A stretch of DNA of 64,000 nt, taken from contig NZ_KN676113.1 of NCBI RefSeq assembly GCF_000802185.1, positions 4,968,028-5,032,027 of the forward strand, written 5' to 3'. The stretch is from Belnapia sp. F-4-1. Lineage in GTDB: Bacteria > Pseudomonadota > Alphaproteobacteria > Acetobacterales > Acetobacteraceae. The position numbers were made by a program, and so were the translations under genes. The notes below the pieces were generated by a model. It did not search any database and was not told where the DNA came from. It saw nothing but the letters and a program-made list of their open reading frames with translations. Below are positions 43,380-52,139 of the stretch, one piece after another. Positions within the stretch are counted from its first letter, which is position 1, and each line of letters begins with the position of its first letter.

Positions 43380-44255
43380 ATGCGCGTCAGCGTCATCCAG
43401 ATGAACCAGGGCAGCGAGAAGCAGGCCAATCTTGACCAGGCCCGGCGGCTGGTCGACGCCGCAATGGCGGCGGATCGGCCGGGCCTCGTCTCCCTGCCCG
43501 AAACCTGGACCAACCTCGGCGGCGGCCGGGAGAGCCGGCAGGCGGCGGCCGAGGTTCTACCGGCCCCCGGCGACTCCGGTGGCCCGGCCTATGAGCTGAT
43601 GCGCGGCCTCGCCCGGGGCCACGGCATCCACCTCCATGGCGGCTCGATGATCGAGGCGCCGGGGCCGGGGGACGACCCAGAGCGGCTCTACAACACCACC
43701 GTCGTCTTCGATCCGGAGGGGCGCGAGATCGCTCGCTACCGCAAGATCCACATGTTCGACATCGTGGCCCCCGACGGCACCGGCTACCGCGAGAGCGCGC
43801 TCTACGGTGCCGGCGACCGGCTGGTGACCTTCGAGGCCGGCGGCATCACCTTCGGCTGCACGATCTGCTACGACATGCGCTTCGCCGAGCATTACGTCGC
43901 GCTGCGACGGATGGGGGCGGAGGCGATCCTGGTGCCTTCCAATTTCACCCTCCAGACCGGTAAGGATCACTGGGAGCCGCTGCTGAAGGCGCGCGCCATC
44001 GAAACCCAGTGCTGGATCATCGCCGCCGCCTCGACCGGCCAGTATCTGGAGCGTGGGCAGCCGCGCTCCGTCTACGGGCATTCGCTGGTGGCCGATCCCT
44101 GGGGGCATGTCGTCGCCCGCGCCTCCGACGGCACCGGCTGGGCGACGGCCCGGATCGACCCCGCCCTCACCGCCCGCCTCCGCCGCGACATGCCGGTGAT
44201 GGAGCACCGAACCGCACGGCGCATCGACCTCGACGCCGCGGCCCGCGGCGCGTGA
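43380..44255 (+). CDS. carbon-nitrogen hydrolase (nitrilase superfamily)
   Basis: A 291-residue amidase. The catalytic triad is visible: Glu41 ([13 protein letters not shown]), Lys122 ([11 protein letters not shown]) and Cys163 ([12 protein letters not shown]). These signatures and the length fit the Nit/omega-amidase branch, which hydrolyses deaminated glutathione or alpha-ketoglutaramate-type compounds; the exact substrate is uncertain. It has no signal peptide. Its stop overlaps the NAD-kinase start in GTGA, so the pair is translationally coupled. Confidence 0.9.
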   Translation: MRVSVIQMNQGSEKQANLDQARRLVDAAMAADRPGLVSLPETWTNLGGGRESRQAAAEVLPAPGDSGGPAYELMRGLARGHGIHLHGGSMIEAPGPGDDPERLYNTTVVFDPEGREIARYRKIHMFDIVAPDGTGYRESALYGAGDRLVTFEAGGITFGCTICYDMRFAEHYVALRRMGAEAILVPSNFTLQTGKDHWEPLLKARAIETQCWIIAAASTGQYLERGQPRSVYGHSLVADPWGHVVARASDGTGWATARIDPALTARLRRDMPVMEHRTARRIDLDAAARGA

Positions 44256-45073
44256 GCGAGCTTCCGCCGGCCTCCTTCCCCCAACCCGTGCGCCTCGACG
44301 CCGCGGATTTCGTCGGGTGCATCGCCTTCTTCGCCGCCGCCACCGAAGTCGCCGCGGCCGCCAAGGCCCGGCTCGTTGCCCGCTATGGCGATGCGCCGCT
44401 GGAGCGCGCCCGGGCCGTCGTCTCGCTCGGCGGCGATGGCTGCATGCTGGAGACGCAGCACCGCCTGCTCGGCCGCAACCTCGCCGTCTATGGGATGAAC
44501 TGCGGCAGCGTCGGCTTCCTGATGAACGATTACCGCGAGGACGTACTGCCAGAGCGCCTGGCCGAATCCCAGGCGGCGATGCTGCACCCGCTGCGCATGC
44601 GCGCCACCTCGGCCGATGGCACGGTGCGCGAGGCCCCGGCGATCAACGAGGTCTCGCTCCTGCGCGAAACCCGGCAGGCCGCCAAGATCCGCATCCTGGT
44701 CGATGGCAAGGAGCGGCTGCCGGAGCTGATCTGCGATGGCGTGCTGGTGGCGACGCCGGCTGGCAGCACCGCCTACAACCTTTCGGCGCATGGGCCGATC
44801 GTGCCGCTCGGCTCCAACCTCATGCCGCTGACGCCGATTTCCGCCTTCCGCCCGCGGCGCTGGCGCGGCGCCCTGCTGCCCGGCGATGCAGAGGTCGTCT
44901 TCGAGATCCTGGAAGGCCCGAAGCGCCCGGTGGCCGCCGTCGCCGACTATACCGAGGTGCGCGATGTCCGCCGGGTCGAGGTGCGGGAGGACCGCAGCCT
45001 CGCCCTCACCCTCCTCTTCGACCCGGACCACGGGCTGAGCGAGCGGATCATCGCCGAGCAGTTCACGGTCTGA
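44252..45073 (+). CDS. nadK: NAD kinase
   Basis: A 273-residue kinase of the ATP-NAD kinase family. It carries the hallmark GGDG ([19 protein letters not shown]), [17 protein letters not shown] and the second conserved block [20 protein letters not shown], followed by [18 protein letters not shown]. It makes NADP from NAD and ATP. The start is GTG 44252 inside the stop overlap of the preceding amidase gene. Confidence 0.95.
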   Translation: MSELPPASFPQPVRLDAADFVGCIAFFAAATEVAAAAKARLVARYGDAPLERARAVVSLGGDGCMLETQHRLLGRNLAVYGMNCGSVGFLMNDYREDVLPERLAESQAAMLHPLRMRATSADGTVREAPAINEVSLLRETRQAAKIRILVDGKERLPELICDGVLVATPAGSTAYNLSAHGPIVPLGSNLMPLTPISAFRPRRWRGALLPGDAEVVFEILEGPKRPVAAVADYTEVRDVRRVEVREDRSLALTLLFDPDHGLSERIIAEQFTV

Positions 45074-45095
45074 CAGCATCGGCTCGCCCAGGCTC

Positions 45096-46274
45096 ATGAA
45101 AGGCAGCCCACCCGCCTCGGATCGCCGCCTCATTCTCTGCATCGCCATCGGCCAGCTGATCGGCTGGGGCACGCTCTTCTCCGCCTTCCCTCTCTTCGGC
45201 GCGCCGATGGAGGCGGAGCTCGGCTGGACCCGCACCGAATTCAATGCCGGGCTGACCCTCGCCCTGCTGGTTTCCGGCCTTGCCGCCGTGCCGGCCGGCC
45301 GATGGGTGGACCGGCGCGGCGGACGATGGCTGCTGACACTCGGCGCCTGGGGCGGGGCGGCGCTGCTGGTGGCCTGGTCGCAGGTGTCCGCCCTTCCCGC
45401 CTATTGGGCGATCTGGGCGGCGATGGGCCTCGCCCAGGCGACGGCGCTCTGGAGCCCGGCCATGGCAGTGGTGGTGGCGCAGGCGCGGGACCCGGTGCGC
45501 GCAATCACCGGCATCACCTTCATCACCGGCTTCACCGCAACGCTCTTCATCCCGCTGACCGCGCTGCTGATCGAGCGCCTCGGCTGGCGCGACGCGCTGC
45601 TGGCGCTGGCGGGATTGCAGGCGATTCCTGGCCTGCTGGCGCTCGGGCTGCTGCCGCCCGACCGGCCGCGGACGGAGGTGCGCGGCGGCAGCGGCTTCGA
45701 CCTCGGCCGGGCGATGCGAAGGCCGGCCTTCCTCGGCTTGGCTGGCGCCCTGGCGGCGCATGCCTTCATCGGCGTCGGGCTCGGCGCCCATGCCATTCCG
45801 CTGCTGCGCGAGCGGGGGCTGGCCGAGGCCTCGATCATCGTCCTCGTCTCGCTGCACGGGCCCTTTCAGGTGGCGGCGCGGCTGGCGCTCTTCGCCCTCG
45901 GGCGGCGGGTGACGATGCGGGGCGTCGGCAGGCTGGCCTCCCTGCTTGCGCCCGTCGCCATGCTGGCACTCGGCCTGGCGCCGCCGGAATTCGCTTGGCT
46001 GCTGCTCTACGTCCTCGGCTGGGCGATGGCGGATGGTCTGATGACGATCGTGCGCGCCGCCGGTGTCGCCGAGATCCTGGGGCGGGAGGGCTATGGCGCC
46101 ATCACCGGCGCGCTTACCGCCGTGACGGTGCTGCCGCGGACGCTCGCGCCGGTGCTGATCGCGCTGATCTCCGAGGGCGCCGGCGGCTACGGGCCGGTGC
46201 CGTGGCTCCTGGCCGGGATCGGGGCGGTCGGCGCCGGCTGCTTCGCCATGGCGGCGGCTCAGCGCAACCGCTGA
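45096..46274 (+). CDS. MFS transporter
   Basis: A 392-residue transporter with about 12 hydrophobic segments. The first helices (LILCIAIGQLIGWGTLFSAF) and the loop GLAAVPAGRWVDRRGGRWLL (motif A-like) place it in the monocarboxylate/oxalate-like MFS branch. The substrate is unknown. The start 23 bp after nadK has only a weak ribosome-binding site, so it may depend on read-through from nadK. Its end overlaps a convergent small lipoprotein gene by 16 bp. Confidence 0.85.
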   Translation: MKGSPPASDRRLILCIAIGQLIGWGTLFSAFPLFGAPMEAELGWTRTEFNAGLTLALLVSGLAAVPAGRWVDRRGGRWLLTLGAWGGAALLVAWSQVSALPAYWAIWAAMGLAQATALWSPAMAVVVAQARDPVRAITGITFITGFTATLFIPLTALLIERLGWRDALLALAGLQAIPGLLALGLLPPDRPRTEVRGGSGFDLGRAMRRPAFLGLAGALAAHAFIGVGLGAHAIPLLRERGLAEASIIVLVSLHGPFQVAARLALFALGRRVTMRGVGRLASLLAPVAMLALGLAPPEFAWLLLYVLGWAMADGLMTIVRAAGVAEILGREGYGAITGALTAVTVLPRTLAPVLIALISEGAGGYGPVPWLLAGIGAVGAGCFAMAAAQRNR

Positions 46275-46381
46275 TCCCCGCGCAGATTGGTGCCGACCGA
46301 GCCGCCGACATAGGGCCCGCTCGCGCCGTCCTGCTGGCAGGCGGCCAGCAGCAGCAGGGCGAGCAGGACCAGACCCCTCAT
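46259..46381 (-). CDS. 40-residue lipoprotein at the end of the peptide ABC operon
   Basis: Translation from ATG 46381 gives a 40-residue protein: a hydrophobic leader with lipobox (MRGLVLLALLLLAACQQDG, lipidated Cys at position 15) and a short Gly-rich mature tail (GPYVGGSVGTNLRGDQRLR). The ATG overlaps the ATPase stop in ATGA, like every other junction in this operon, supporting real translation. I do not know a function; similar tiny lipoproteins are often envelope-associated. Confidence 0.7.
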   Translation of the reverse strand: MRGLVLLALLLLAACQQDGASGPYVGGSVGTNLRGDQRLR

Positions 46382-47415
46382 GCCACGTCGTTCAGGTGGC
46401 AGGCGCTGCGATGCGCCGGGCCGACCTGCCGGAGCGCCGGCCGCTCGACCCGGCAGCGGTCGAAGGCGAAGGGACAGCGCGGATGGAAGTGGCATCCGGA
46501 AGGCGGGTCCAGTGGCGAGGGAATCTCGCCCTTCACCCCGGCGAAGGCGCGCTTCCGCGCCTCGATCCGTGGCACTTCGGCAAGCAGCGCCTTGGTGTAG
46601 GGGTGGTTCGGACGGCGGAAGACCTCCTCCGCCGGCGCCTCCTCGACGACGCGGCCGAGATACATGATGACGACGCGGTCGGAGAGATGCTCCACCACGC
46701 CGAGATCGTGGCTGATGAAGAGATAGGTGAGGTCGAGTTCCCGCCGCAGCTTCATGAAGAGGTTCAGGATCTGCGCCTGGATGGAAACGTCGAGCGCCGC
46801 CACCGCCTCGTCGCAGACCAGGAATTCCGGCTGCACCGCGAGCGCGCGGGCGATGCCGATGCGCTGGCGCTGGCCGCCGCTGAACTGGTGGGGGTACCGC
46901 GCCTTCAGCGCCGGGTCGAGGCCGGCGCGGCGAAGCTGCTCGTCGACATAGGTGTCGATCTCGCCGCGCCTCGCCATGCCGTGGAATTGCGGCGCCTCGC
47001 CGACGATCTCCTGCACTTTCAGCCGCGGATTCAGCGAGGCATAAGGGTCCTGGAAAATCATCTGCGTCCGCAGCTTCGCCTCGCGCGCCTCGGCCGCGTT
47101 GAGGCTCTTCAGGTCGCGGCCGCGCCAGAGGATGCTGCCCTCGCTCGCCGGCATGATGCCGGCGACCATGCGGCCGAGGGTCGACTTGCCGCAGCCGGAC
47201 TCGCCGACGAGGCCCACCACCTCGCCCTTCCGGATGGTCAGGTCGACGCCGTCCACGGCATGCACCACCTCCTCGCGGAGGTTGGCGCCGAGGCGCTTGG
47301 CGATGCGCCCTGCGAAGTCGAGCGTCTTCGAGAAGCGCTTGGAGACGCCGCGCAGCTCGATAATCGGCTCGGCGAGGGTTTCCGTGGCAGGGAGCGCGGT
47401 CAGGGTTTCGCTCAT
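46378..47415 (-). CDS. peptide-type ABC transporter ATP-binding protein (DppF/OppF class)
   Basis: A 345-residue ATPase. It has Walker A GESGCGKSTLGRMVAG, signature FSGGQRQRIGIARAL and Walker B FLVCDEAVAALDVS. The C-terminal oligopeptide/dipeptide extension ends with the Cys motif region CHFHPRCPFAFDRCRVERP, which carries the Fe-S-type or structural cysteines of this class. It energises the two permeases encoded upstream. A 4-bp overlap on each side links it to the DppD-type gene and to the small lipoprotein. Confidence 0.94.
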   Translation of the reverse strand: MSETLTALPATETLAEPIIELRGVSKRFSKTLDFAGRIAKRLGANLREEVVHAVDGVDLTIRKGEVVGLVGESGCGKSTLGRMVAGIMPASEGSILWRGRDLKSLNAAEAREAKLRTQMIFQDPYASLNPRLKVQEIVGEAPQFHGMARRGEIDTYVDEQLRRAGLDPALKARYPHQFSGGQRQRIGIARALAVQPEFLVCDEAVAALDVSIQAQILNLFMKLRRELDLTYLFISHDLGVVEHLSDRVVIMYLGRVVEEAPAEEVFRRPNHPYTKALLAEVPRIEARKRAFAGVKGEIPSPLDPPSGCHFHPRCPFAFDRCRVERPALRQVGPAHRSACHLNDVA

Positions 47416-48392
47416 GCCGCCACGGCCTCCTGATGCGGGTGGATGCAGCGGGCATGCTGGCCCGGACGGTACTCAGCCATGGGCGGCGGCTCGGCACAGC
47501 CCGGCTCGGCGCGCGGGCAGCGGGAGCGGAAGGCGCAGCCCGCCGGCAGGTTGAGCAGCGAGGGCGTCATGCCGGGAATCTGCCGCAGCGGCTCGCCGCG
47601 GCGGTTGCGGCTCGGCACGCTGCCGATCAGGCCGAGCGTATAGGGGTGCAGCGGCGCGTCGAGCACCTGCGTGACCGGCCCGCTCTCCACCACCTTGCCG
47701 GCATACATCACGGCGATGTCGTCGGCGAGGCCGGCGACGACCGAGAGGTCATGGGTAATCCAGACGAGCGCGGTGCCGAACTGCGCGCAGAGCTTCTGCG
47801 CCTCGGCGAGGATCTGGCCCTGGATGGTGACGTCGAGCGCCGTGGTCGGCTCGTCCGCCACGATCACGTCCGGCTTGTGCAGCAGGGCGATGGCGATGGC
47901 GACGCGCTGGCGCATGCCGCCCGAGAATTGGTGCGGGTAGGCCTTGAGCCGCTCGTCGGGGCTGGGGATGCCGACCTGCCCCAGGGCGTCCCGGGACCGT
48001 TGGCGGGCCTCCTCGCGGCTGACCTTGGCATGGGCGAGGACCGTCTCGATCATCTGCGTGTCGATGCGAAGGACCGGGTTGAGGGTCATCATCGGATCCT
48101 GGAAGATCATCGCGATGCGGTTGCCGCGCAGTCCCCGCATCTCGGCTTCCGGCAGCGTCGCCAGATCGCGGCCCTTGAACAGGATCTGCCCGCCGGCGAT
48201 CCGCCCCGGCGCATCGACCAGGCCGAGGATGGAGAAGCCCGTCACGGTCTTGCCCGAGCCGCTCTCGCCGACGAGGCCCATGACCTTGCCGGCCTCGACG
48301 GTGAAGGAGACGTCGTCCACCGCCTTCACCACGCCGGCGCGGGTGAAGAAATGCGTCCGGAGGTTGCGGACCTCGAGGGTCGGCGCGCTCAT
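47412..48392 (-). CDS. peptide-type ABC transporter ATP-binding protein (DppD/OppD class)
   Basis: A 326-residue ATPase with Walker [17 protein letters not shown], signature [16 protein letters not shown] and Walker [15 protein letters not shown]. The C-terminal domain contains [17 protein letters not shown], typical of OppD/DppD. It pairs with the following DppF-type ATPase. ATG 48392 overlaps the permease stop in ATGA; the longer open frame upstream is the permease read in another frame. Confidence 0.94.
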   Translation of the reverse strand: MSAPTLEVRNLRTHFFTRAGVVKAVDDVSFTVEAGKVMGLVGESGSGKTVTGFSILGLVDAPGRIAGGQILFKGRDLATLPEAEMRGLRGNRIAMIFQDPMMTLNPVLRIDTQMIETVLAHAKVSREEARQRSRDALGQVGIPSPDERLKAYPHQFSGGMRQRVAIAIALLHKPDVIVADEPTTALDVTIQGQILAEAQKLCAQFGTALVWITHDLSVVAGLADDIAVMYAGKVVESGPVTQVLDAPLHPYTLGLIGSVPSRNRRGEPLRQIPGMTPSLLNLPAGCAFRSRCPRAEPGCAEPPPMAEYRPGQHARCIHPHQEAVAA

Positions 48393-49303
48393 CGCTTCAG
48401 CCTCGGGTTCAGCACGTCGCGCAACTGGTCGCCGACCAGGTTGATCGAGACGATGGTCACCAGCAGGGCGATGCCGGGGTAGAAGCTGATCCAGTACTTC
48501 CCGCTCAACATGTACTCGTAGCCGTTGGAGATGAGGAGGCCGAGCGAAGGCTCGGTGATGGGCACGCCGAGGCCAAGGAAGGAGAGCGTCGCCTCCAGCG
48601 CGATGGCGCGGGCCACCTGCATGGTGCCGACGACAATGAGCGGCGGCAGGCAGTTCGGCAGCAGGTGGCGGAAGATGATCCGCCGCGTCGGCAGGGCGAG
48701 GCACTGCGCCGCCTCGATATACTCCCGCCGCCGCTCGACCAGGGCCGAGCCGCGCACCGTCCGGGCGTAATAGGCCCATTCGACGATCACCAGCGCGAAA
48801 ACGACATTGAGGATGCCCTTGCCGAGGAAGGCGAGGATCATCAGCGCCGCGAGGATCGCCGGGAAGGAAAGCTGGAGGTCGACCAGCCGCATGATGAGGC
48901 TGTCTGTCCGCCCGCCGGCATAGGCGGCCAGCATCCCGAGCGAGGCGCCGACCAGGCAGGCGATAATGGCGGAGCCCGCGCCCACGATCAGCGAGATGCG
49001 CAGCCCGTACATGATGCCCGAGAGCATGTCGCGCCCCTGGTCATCCGTGCCGAGCCAGTAGGTGAAGCCGGCGCCGCCGACCGTGCCGGGCTCCATCCGC
49101 CCGTCCATGATGTCGAGCTGGGCGAGGTCGTAGGGATTCTGCGGCGCGATCCAGGGCGCCAGCACCGCGATCACGACGATGGCAAGGAAAAGCATCAGCC
49201 CGAGGAGCGCGATGCGCGAGGCGGCGAATTCCGAGACGAATCGCTGGAACGGGGTCTCGACCCTCGGCGGTGCGGGGACCGTCGTTGCCGTGGTGCTGCT
49301 CAT
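48389..49303 (-). CDS. peptide-type ABC transporter permease (DppC class)
   Basis: A 304-residue inner-membrane protein with six hydrophobic segments. The N-terminal OppC-like part (FVSEFAASRIALLGLMLFLA) is followed by YWLGTDDQGRDMLSGIMYGL, the family's conserved GTD-x-G-R-D motif. The EAA loop (EAAQCLALPTRRIIFRHLLP) contacts the ATPases. It forms the channel with the DppB-type protein. It has 4-bp overlaps at both ends. Confidence 0.95.
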   Translation of the reverse strand: MSSTTATTVPAPPRVETPFQRFVSEFAASRIALLGLMLFLAIVVIAVLAPWIAPQNPYDLAQLDIMDGRMEPGTVGGAGFTYWLGTDDQGRDMLSGIMYGLRISLIVGAGSAIIACLVGASLGMLAAYAGGRTDSLIMRLVDLQLSFPAILAALMILAFLGKGILNVVFALVIVEWAYYARTVRGSALVERRREYIEAAQCLALPTRRIIFRHLLPNCLPPLIVVGTMQVARAIALEATLSFLGLGVPITEPSLGLLISNGYEYMLSGKYWISFYPGIALLVTIVSINLVGDQLRDVLNPRLKR

Positions 49304-50274
49304 TGCTTGCCTTCCAGCCGGACACGTGGATCGAGCAGGGAATAGGTGATGTCGACGACGAGGTTGATGGTGATGAAGAGCAGCACGATCATCATCAGGT
49401 AGGCGACCATCACGGGCCGGTCGAGCACGTTGATGCTGTCGATGATGAGCTTGCCCATGCCCGGCCAGGCAAAGACGCTTTCCGTCACCACCGAGAAGGC
49501 GATGGTCCCGCCGAACTCCAGCCCGACCACGGTGACGACCGGGATCAGGATGTTCTTGAAGACGTGGACGAAGGTAACCCGGGCCGGGCTGAGCCCCTTG
49601 GCGCGGGCGAATTTCACGTAGTCCATCAGCATCGTCTCCCGCACGCCGGCGCGGGTCAGGCGGATGACGAGGCTGATCTTGAACAGCGCCAGGTTCAGCG
49701 CCGGCATGATGAGATGGGCGATGCCGTCCCGCGTCAGGAAGGACCAGCGCATGCCGAGGATGGTCACCGTCTCGCCCCGCCCCGTGCTCGGCAGCCAGCC
49801 GAGCTGTACGGCGAAGACCATGATGAGCATCAGCCCGACCCAGAAGGTCGGCAGCGAGAAGCCGAGGATGCTCGTCGCCATGATGCCCTTGCTGACCGGG
49901 CTGTTCGGCTTAAGCCCAGCATAGAGGCCAAGCGGCAGGCCGATGATCAGCGCCGCGACAGTGGCGCCGATGGCGAGCTCGAGCGTCGCCGGCATGCGCT
50001 CGAGGATCAGCTTCAGCGCCGGCTCGTTGAAGACGAAGGAGCGGCCGAGGTCGCCCCGCAGCGCGTTGCCGAGGAAGACGAGGTATTGCTGCCAGAGCGG
50101 CAGATCGAGGCCGAGCGCCTTGACGGCACGCTCCCGCTCGAACTGGTCGGCCTCGGGGCTGATGAGGATCTCGATCGGGTCGCCCACGGCGAAGACGCCG
50201 AGGAAGACGAGCAGGGACATGACGAGGACGACGGCGGCCGCCTGGATCAGGCGGCGGAGCAGGAAGGCGGTCAT
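49300..50274 (-). CDS. peptide-type ABC transporter permease (DppB class)
   Basis: A 324-residue permease. The first helix (LLRRLIQAAAVVLVMSLLVF), the periplasmic domain with LGLDLPLWQQYLVFLGNALR and GDLGRSFVFNEPALKLILER, and the EAA-like loop (YVKFARAKGLSPARVTFVHV) are typical of OppB/DppB. It partners with the DppC-type protein. The gene follows the binding-protein gene with an ATGA overlap, an intimate arrangement for a periplasmic protein and its permease. Confidence 0.95.
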   Translation of the reverse strand: MTAFLLRRLIQAAAVVLVMSLLVFLGVFAVGDPIEILISPEADQFERERAVKALGLDLPLWQQYLVFLGNALRGDLGRSFVFNEPALKLILERMPATLELAIGATVAALIIGLPLGLYAGLKPNSPVSKGIMATSILGFSLPTFWVGLMLIMVFAVQLGWLPSTGRGETVTILGMRWSFLTRDGIAHLIMPALNLALFKISLVIRLTRAGVRETMLMDYVKFARAKGLSPARVTFVHVFKNILIPVVTVVGLEFGGTIAFSVVTESVFAWPGMGKLIIDSINVLDRPVMVAYLMMIVLLFITINLVVDITYSLLDPRVRLEGKQ

Positions 50275-51860
50275 CGCGCGGCCGCCGGACGGACGTCCTG
50301 CGCCCGCGTCAGCTCATCCGCCCGCGCCTCCATGGCGAAGCCGCGGCGCATGGCCCAGGCATTCTTCTGGATGTGCAGCGGCACGATGCCGACATCCTCC
50401 ATGGCAAGGCGCGTCGCCTGCTGCAGCAGCGCCTCGCGCTTCGCATCGTCCAATTCGCGCATGGCCTGCTCCAGGATGCGGTCCGCCTCGGGGTTGGAAT
50501 AGCGGCCGCGATTGGACGCGCCGTAGCCCTTCTCGCGGTCGAAGGTCGCGGTCAGGTTGCGCAGCGGGTTGGAGGCCTCGCCGGAGGAAGTGCCCCATCC
50601 GATGAGGAAGGCCGAGAGCTCCTGCCGCGCCGCGCGGCCGACGAAGGTGGTCCAGGGCTGCGCCTCCACCGCCGTGCGCACCCCGGCCCGCGTCCACATC
50701 TGGCCGATGGCCTGGATGATGCGCGCATCGTTCGGATAGCGGTCGTTCGGCCCATGCAGGGTAATGCGGAAGCCGCCCGGGAAGCCCGCCTCGGCCAGCA
50801 GCCGCTTCGCCGCCTCCGTGTCGAAGCGGGGCGGGTTGAGACCAGGGACATAGCCGAAGCTCCCCTCCGGCAGGAATTGCCCGGCCGGGAGGGCGGCGCT
50901 CTCCATCACCCGCTCGGTGATGGCGTTGCGGTCGATCGCGGTGGAGAGCGCCCGCCGCACCCGCGGGTCGCGCAGCGGGTTGCGCGGGATGGGCTTGCCG
51001 TCATTGTCCGTGACGAAGGGCGAGGCATCGTCCCGCACGTGGTCGAAGCTGAGGAAGATGACCCGCAGGCCCGTGGTCTCGGCCAGCGTCAGCCGCTGGT
51101 CGCCGCGCAGCTTGGCGAGGTCGCTGGTCGGCACCTGGTCGATCACGTCCACATCGCCGGCGAGCAGCGCCGCGGTGCGCGCCGCATCGTTGGTGATCAT
51201 GCGGTAGGTGACGCGACTCCAGGCCGGGCGCGGGCCGAAGTAATTGTCGTTGCGTTCGAACTCGATGCGGTCGCCGTTGCGGTGGCTGACCATGCGGAAG
51301 GGCCCGGTGCCGACCGCCATCGGCCCGGCATTGAAGCCCTCGGTCGTCGCGTTCGCATGCGTCTCGCGGTCGAGGATCATCACGCTGGCGAGATCGGTCG
51401 GCATCAGCGGATAGGGCGAGGCGGTGTGCAGCCGGAGCGTGTAGCTGTCCACGATCTCCACCCGGGTGATCGGCCGGGTGTAGATGGCGTAGGAGGAGGG
51501 CGAGTTCGGCACCTTCGGCACCCGCTCGAAGGTGAAGGCCACATCCTCCGCGGTGAAGGGCGAGCCGTTGTGGAAGGTGACGCCCTGGCGGAGCTTGAAC
51601 TCCCAAACCGTGTCGGACACCGGGCGCCAGCTTTCCGCAAGGTCTGGCGTGATGCGGGCACGCGAATCCGTTTCGGTCAGCGCGCTGAAGATCATCTCGG
51701 CCACCGCCGTATTCGGCGAAAGCTGGTGATAGTGCGGGTCGATCGAGGTGACGGGCGCGCCGACGCCCATGGTGAGGGTCTGCGCCGCCGCCGGCTCGAG
51801 GGCCAGGCCGGCAATTGCCAGACCGGCGGCCAAACCGGCCGCGTGACGAAATACTGTCAT
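50271..51860 (-). CDS. peptide-type ABC transporter substrate-binding protein (first copy)
   Basis: A 529-residue SBP_bac_5 family protein. A signal peptide (MTVFRHAAGLAAGLAIAGLA, cleavage near AAA-QT) precedes a mature part with AESWRPVSDTVWEFKLRQGV, FTAEDVAFTFERV, AVGTGPFRMVSHRNGDRIEF and RVRRALSTAIDRNAITERVM. Members carry peptides, nickel, opines or sugars; the cargo is not predictable here. ATG 51860 follows GAGGGACAAG. It heads the operon and is closely paralogous to the divergent gene at 52140. Confidence 0.94.
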   Translation of the reverse strand: MTVFRHAAGLAAGLAIAGLALEPAAAQTLTMGVGAPVTSIDPHYHQLSPNTAVAEMIFSALTETDSRARITPDLAESWRPVSDTVWEFKLRQGVTFHNGSPFTAEDVAFTFERVPKVPNSPSSYAIYTRPITRVEIVDSYTLRLHTASPYPLMPTDLASVMILDRETHANATTEGFNAGPMAVGTGPFRMVSHRNGDRIEFERNDNYFGPRPAWSRVTYRMITNDAARTAALLAGDVDVIDQVPTSDLAKLRGDQRLTLAETTGLRVIFLSFDHVRDDASPFVTDNDGKPIPRNPLRDPRVRRALSTAIDRNAITERVMESAALPAGQFLPEGSFGYVPGLNPPRFDTEAAKRLLAEAGFPGGFRITLHGPNDRYPNDARIIQAIGQMWTRAGVRTAVEAQPWTTFVGRAARQELSAFLIGWGTSSGEASNPLRNLTATFDREKGYGASNRGRYSNPEADRILEQAMRELDDAKREALLQQATRLAMEDVGIVPLHIQKNAWAMRRGFAMEARADELTRAQDVRPAAAR

Positions 51861-52139
51861 CTTGTCCCTCGGAAGCCCCAGCGGCGCGAAAGTTAGCATT
51901 CCGGTCATCCTCTCGCCAGCTTCCCCCGAGGCGCCGCAGCCCGGCATCGCCACTGCATCGTGTGCAGGCGGCCCGCCCAGGGGCGCGGCAAGGTTCGACT
52001 GGCCTGCCGCGAGAACGGGCACCCGGGCGCCAAGCCGGGGCCGTCTCGCGGCCTGTCCCTGCCCTTTCGCAAAGCCGGTGCCAAGCGGTTGGCGGAGGAC
52101 GGAACGGCCGGTAGTCTCCCCGCCATCCCGGAGACATTC
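51861..52139. other. divergent promoter region of two binding-protein genes
   Basis: 279 bp between the starts of two homologous, oppositely oriented binding-protein genes. It must hold promoters for both transcripts. I see no strong dyad or clear -35/-10 pair; the stretch is GC-rich with only short A/T patches (for example GAAAGTTAGCATT near 51887). Confidence 0.45.
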
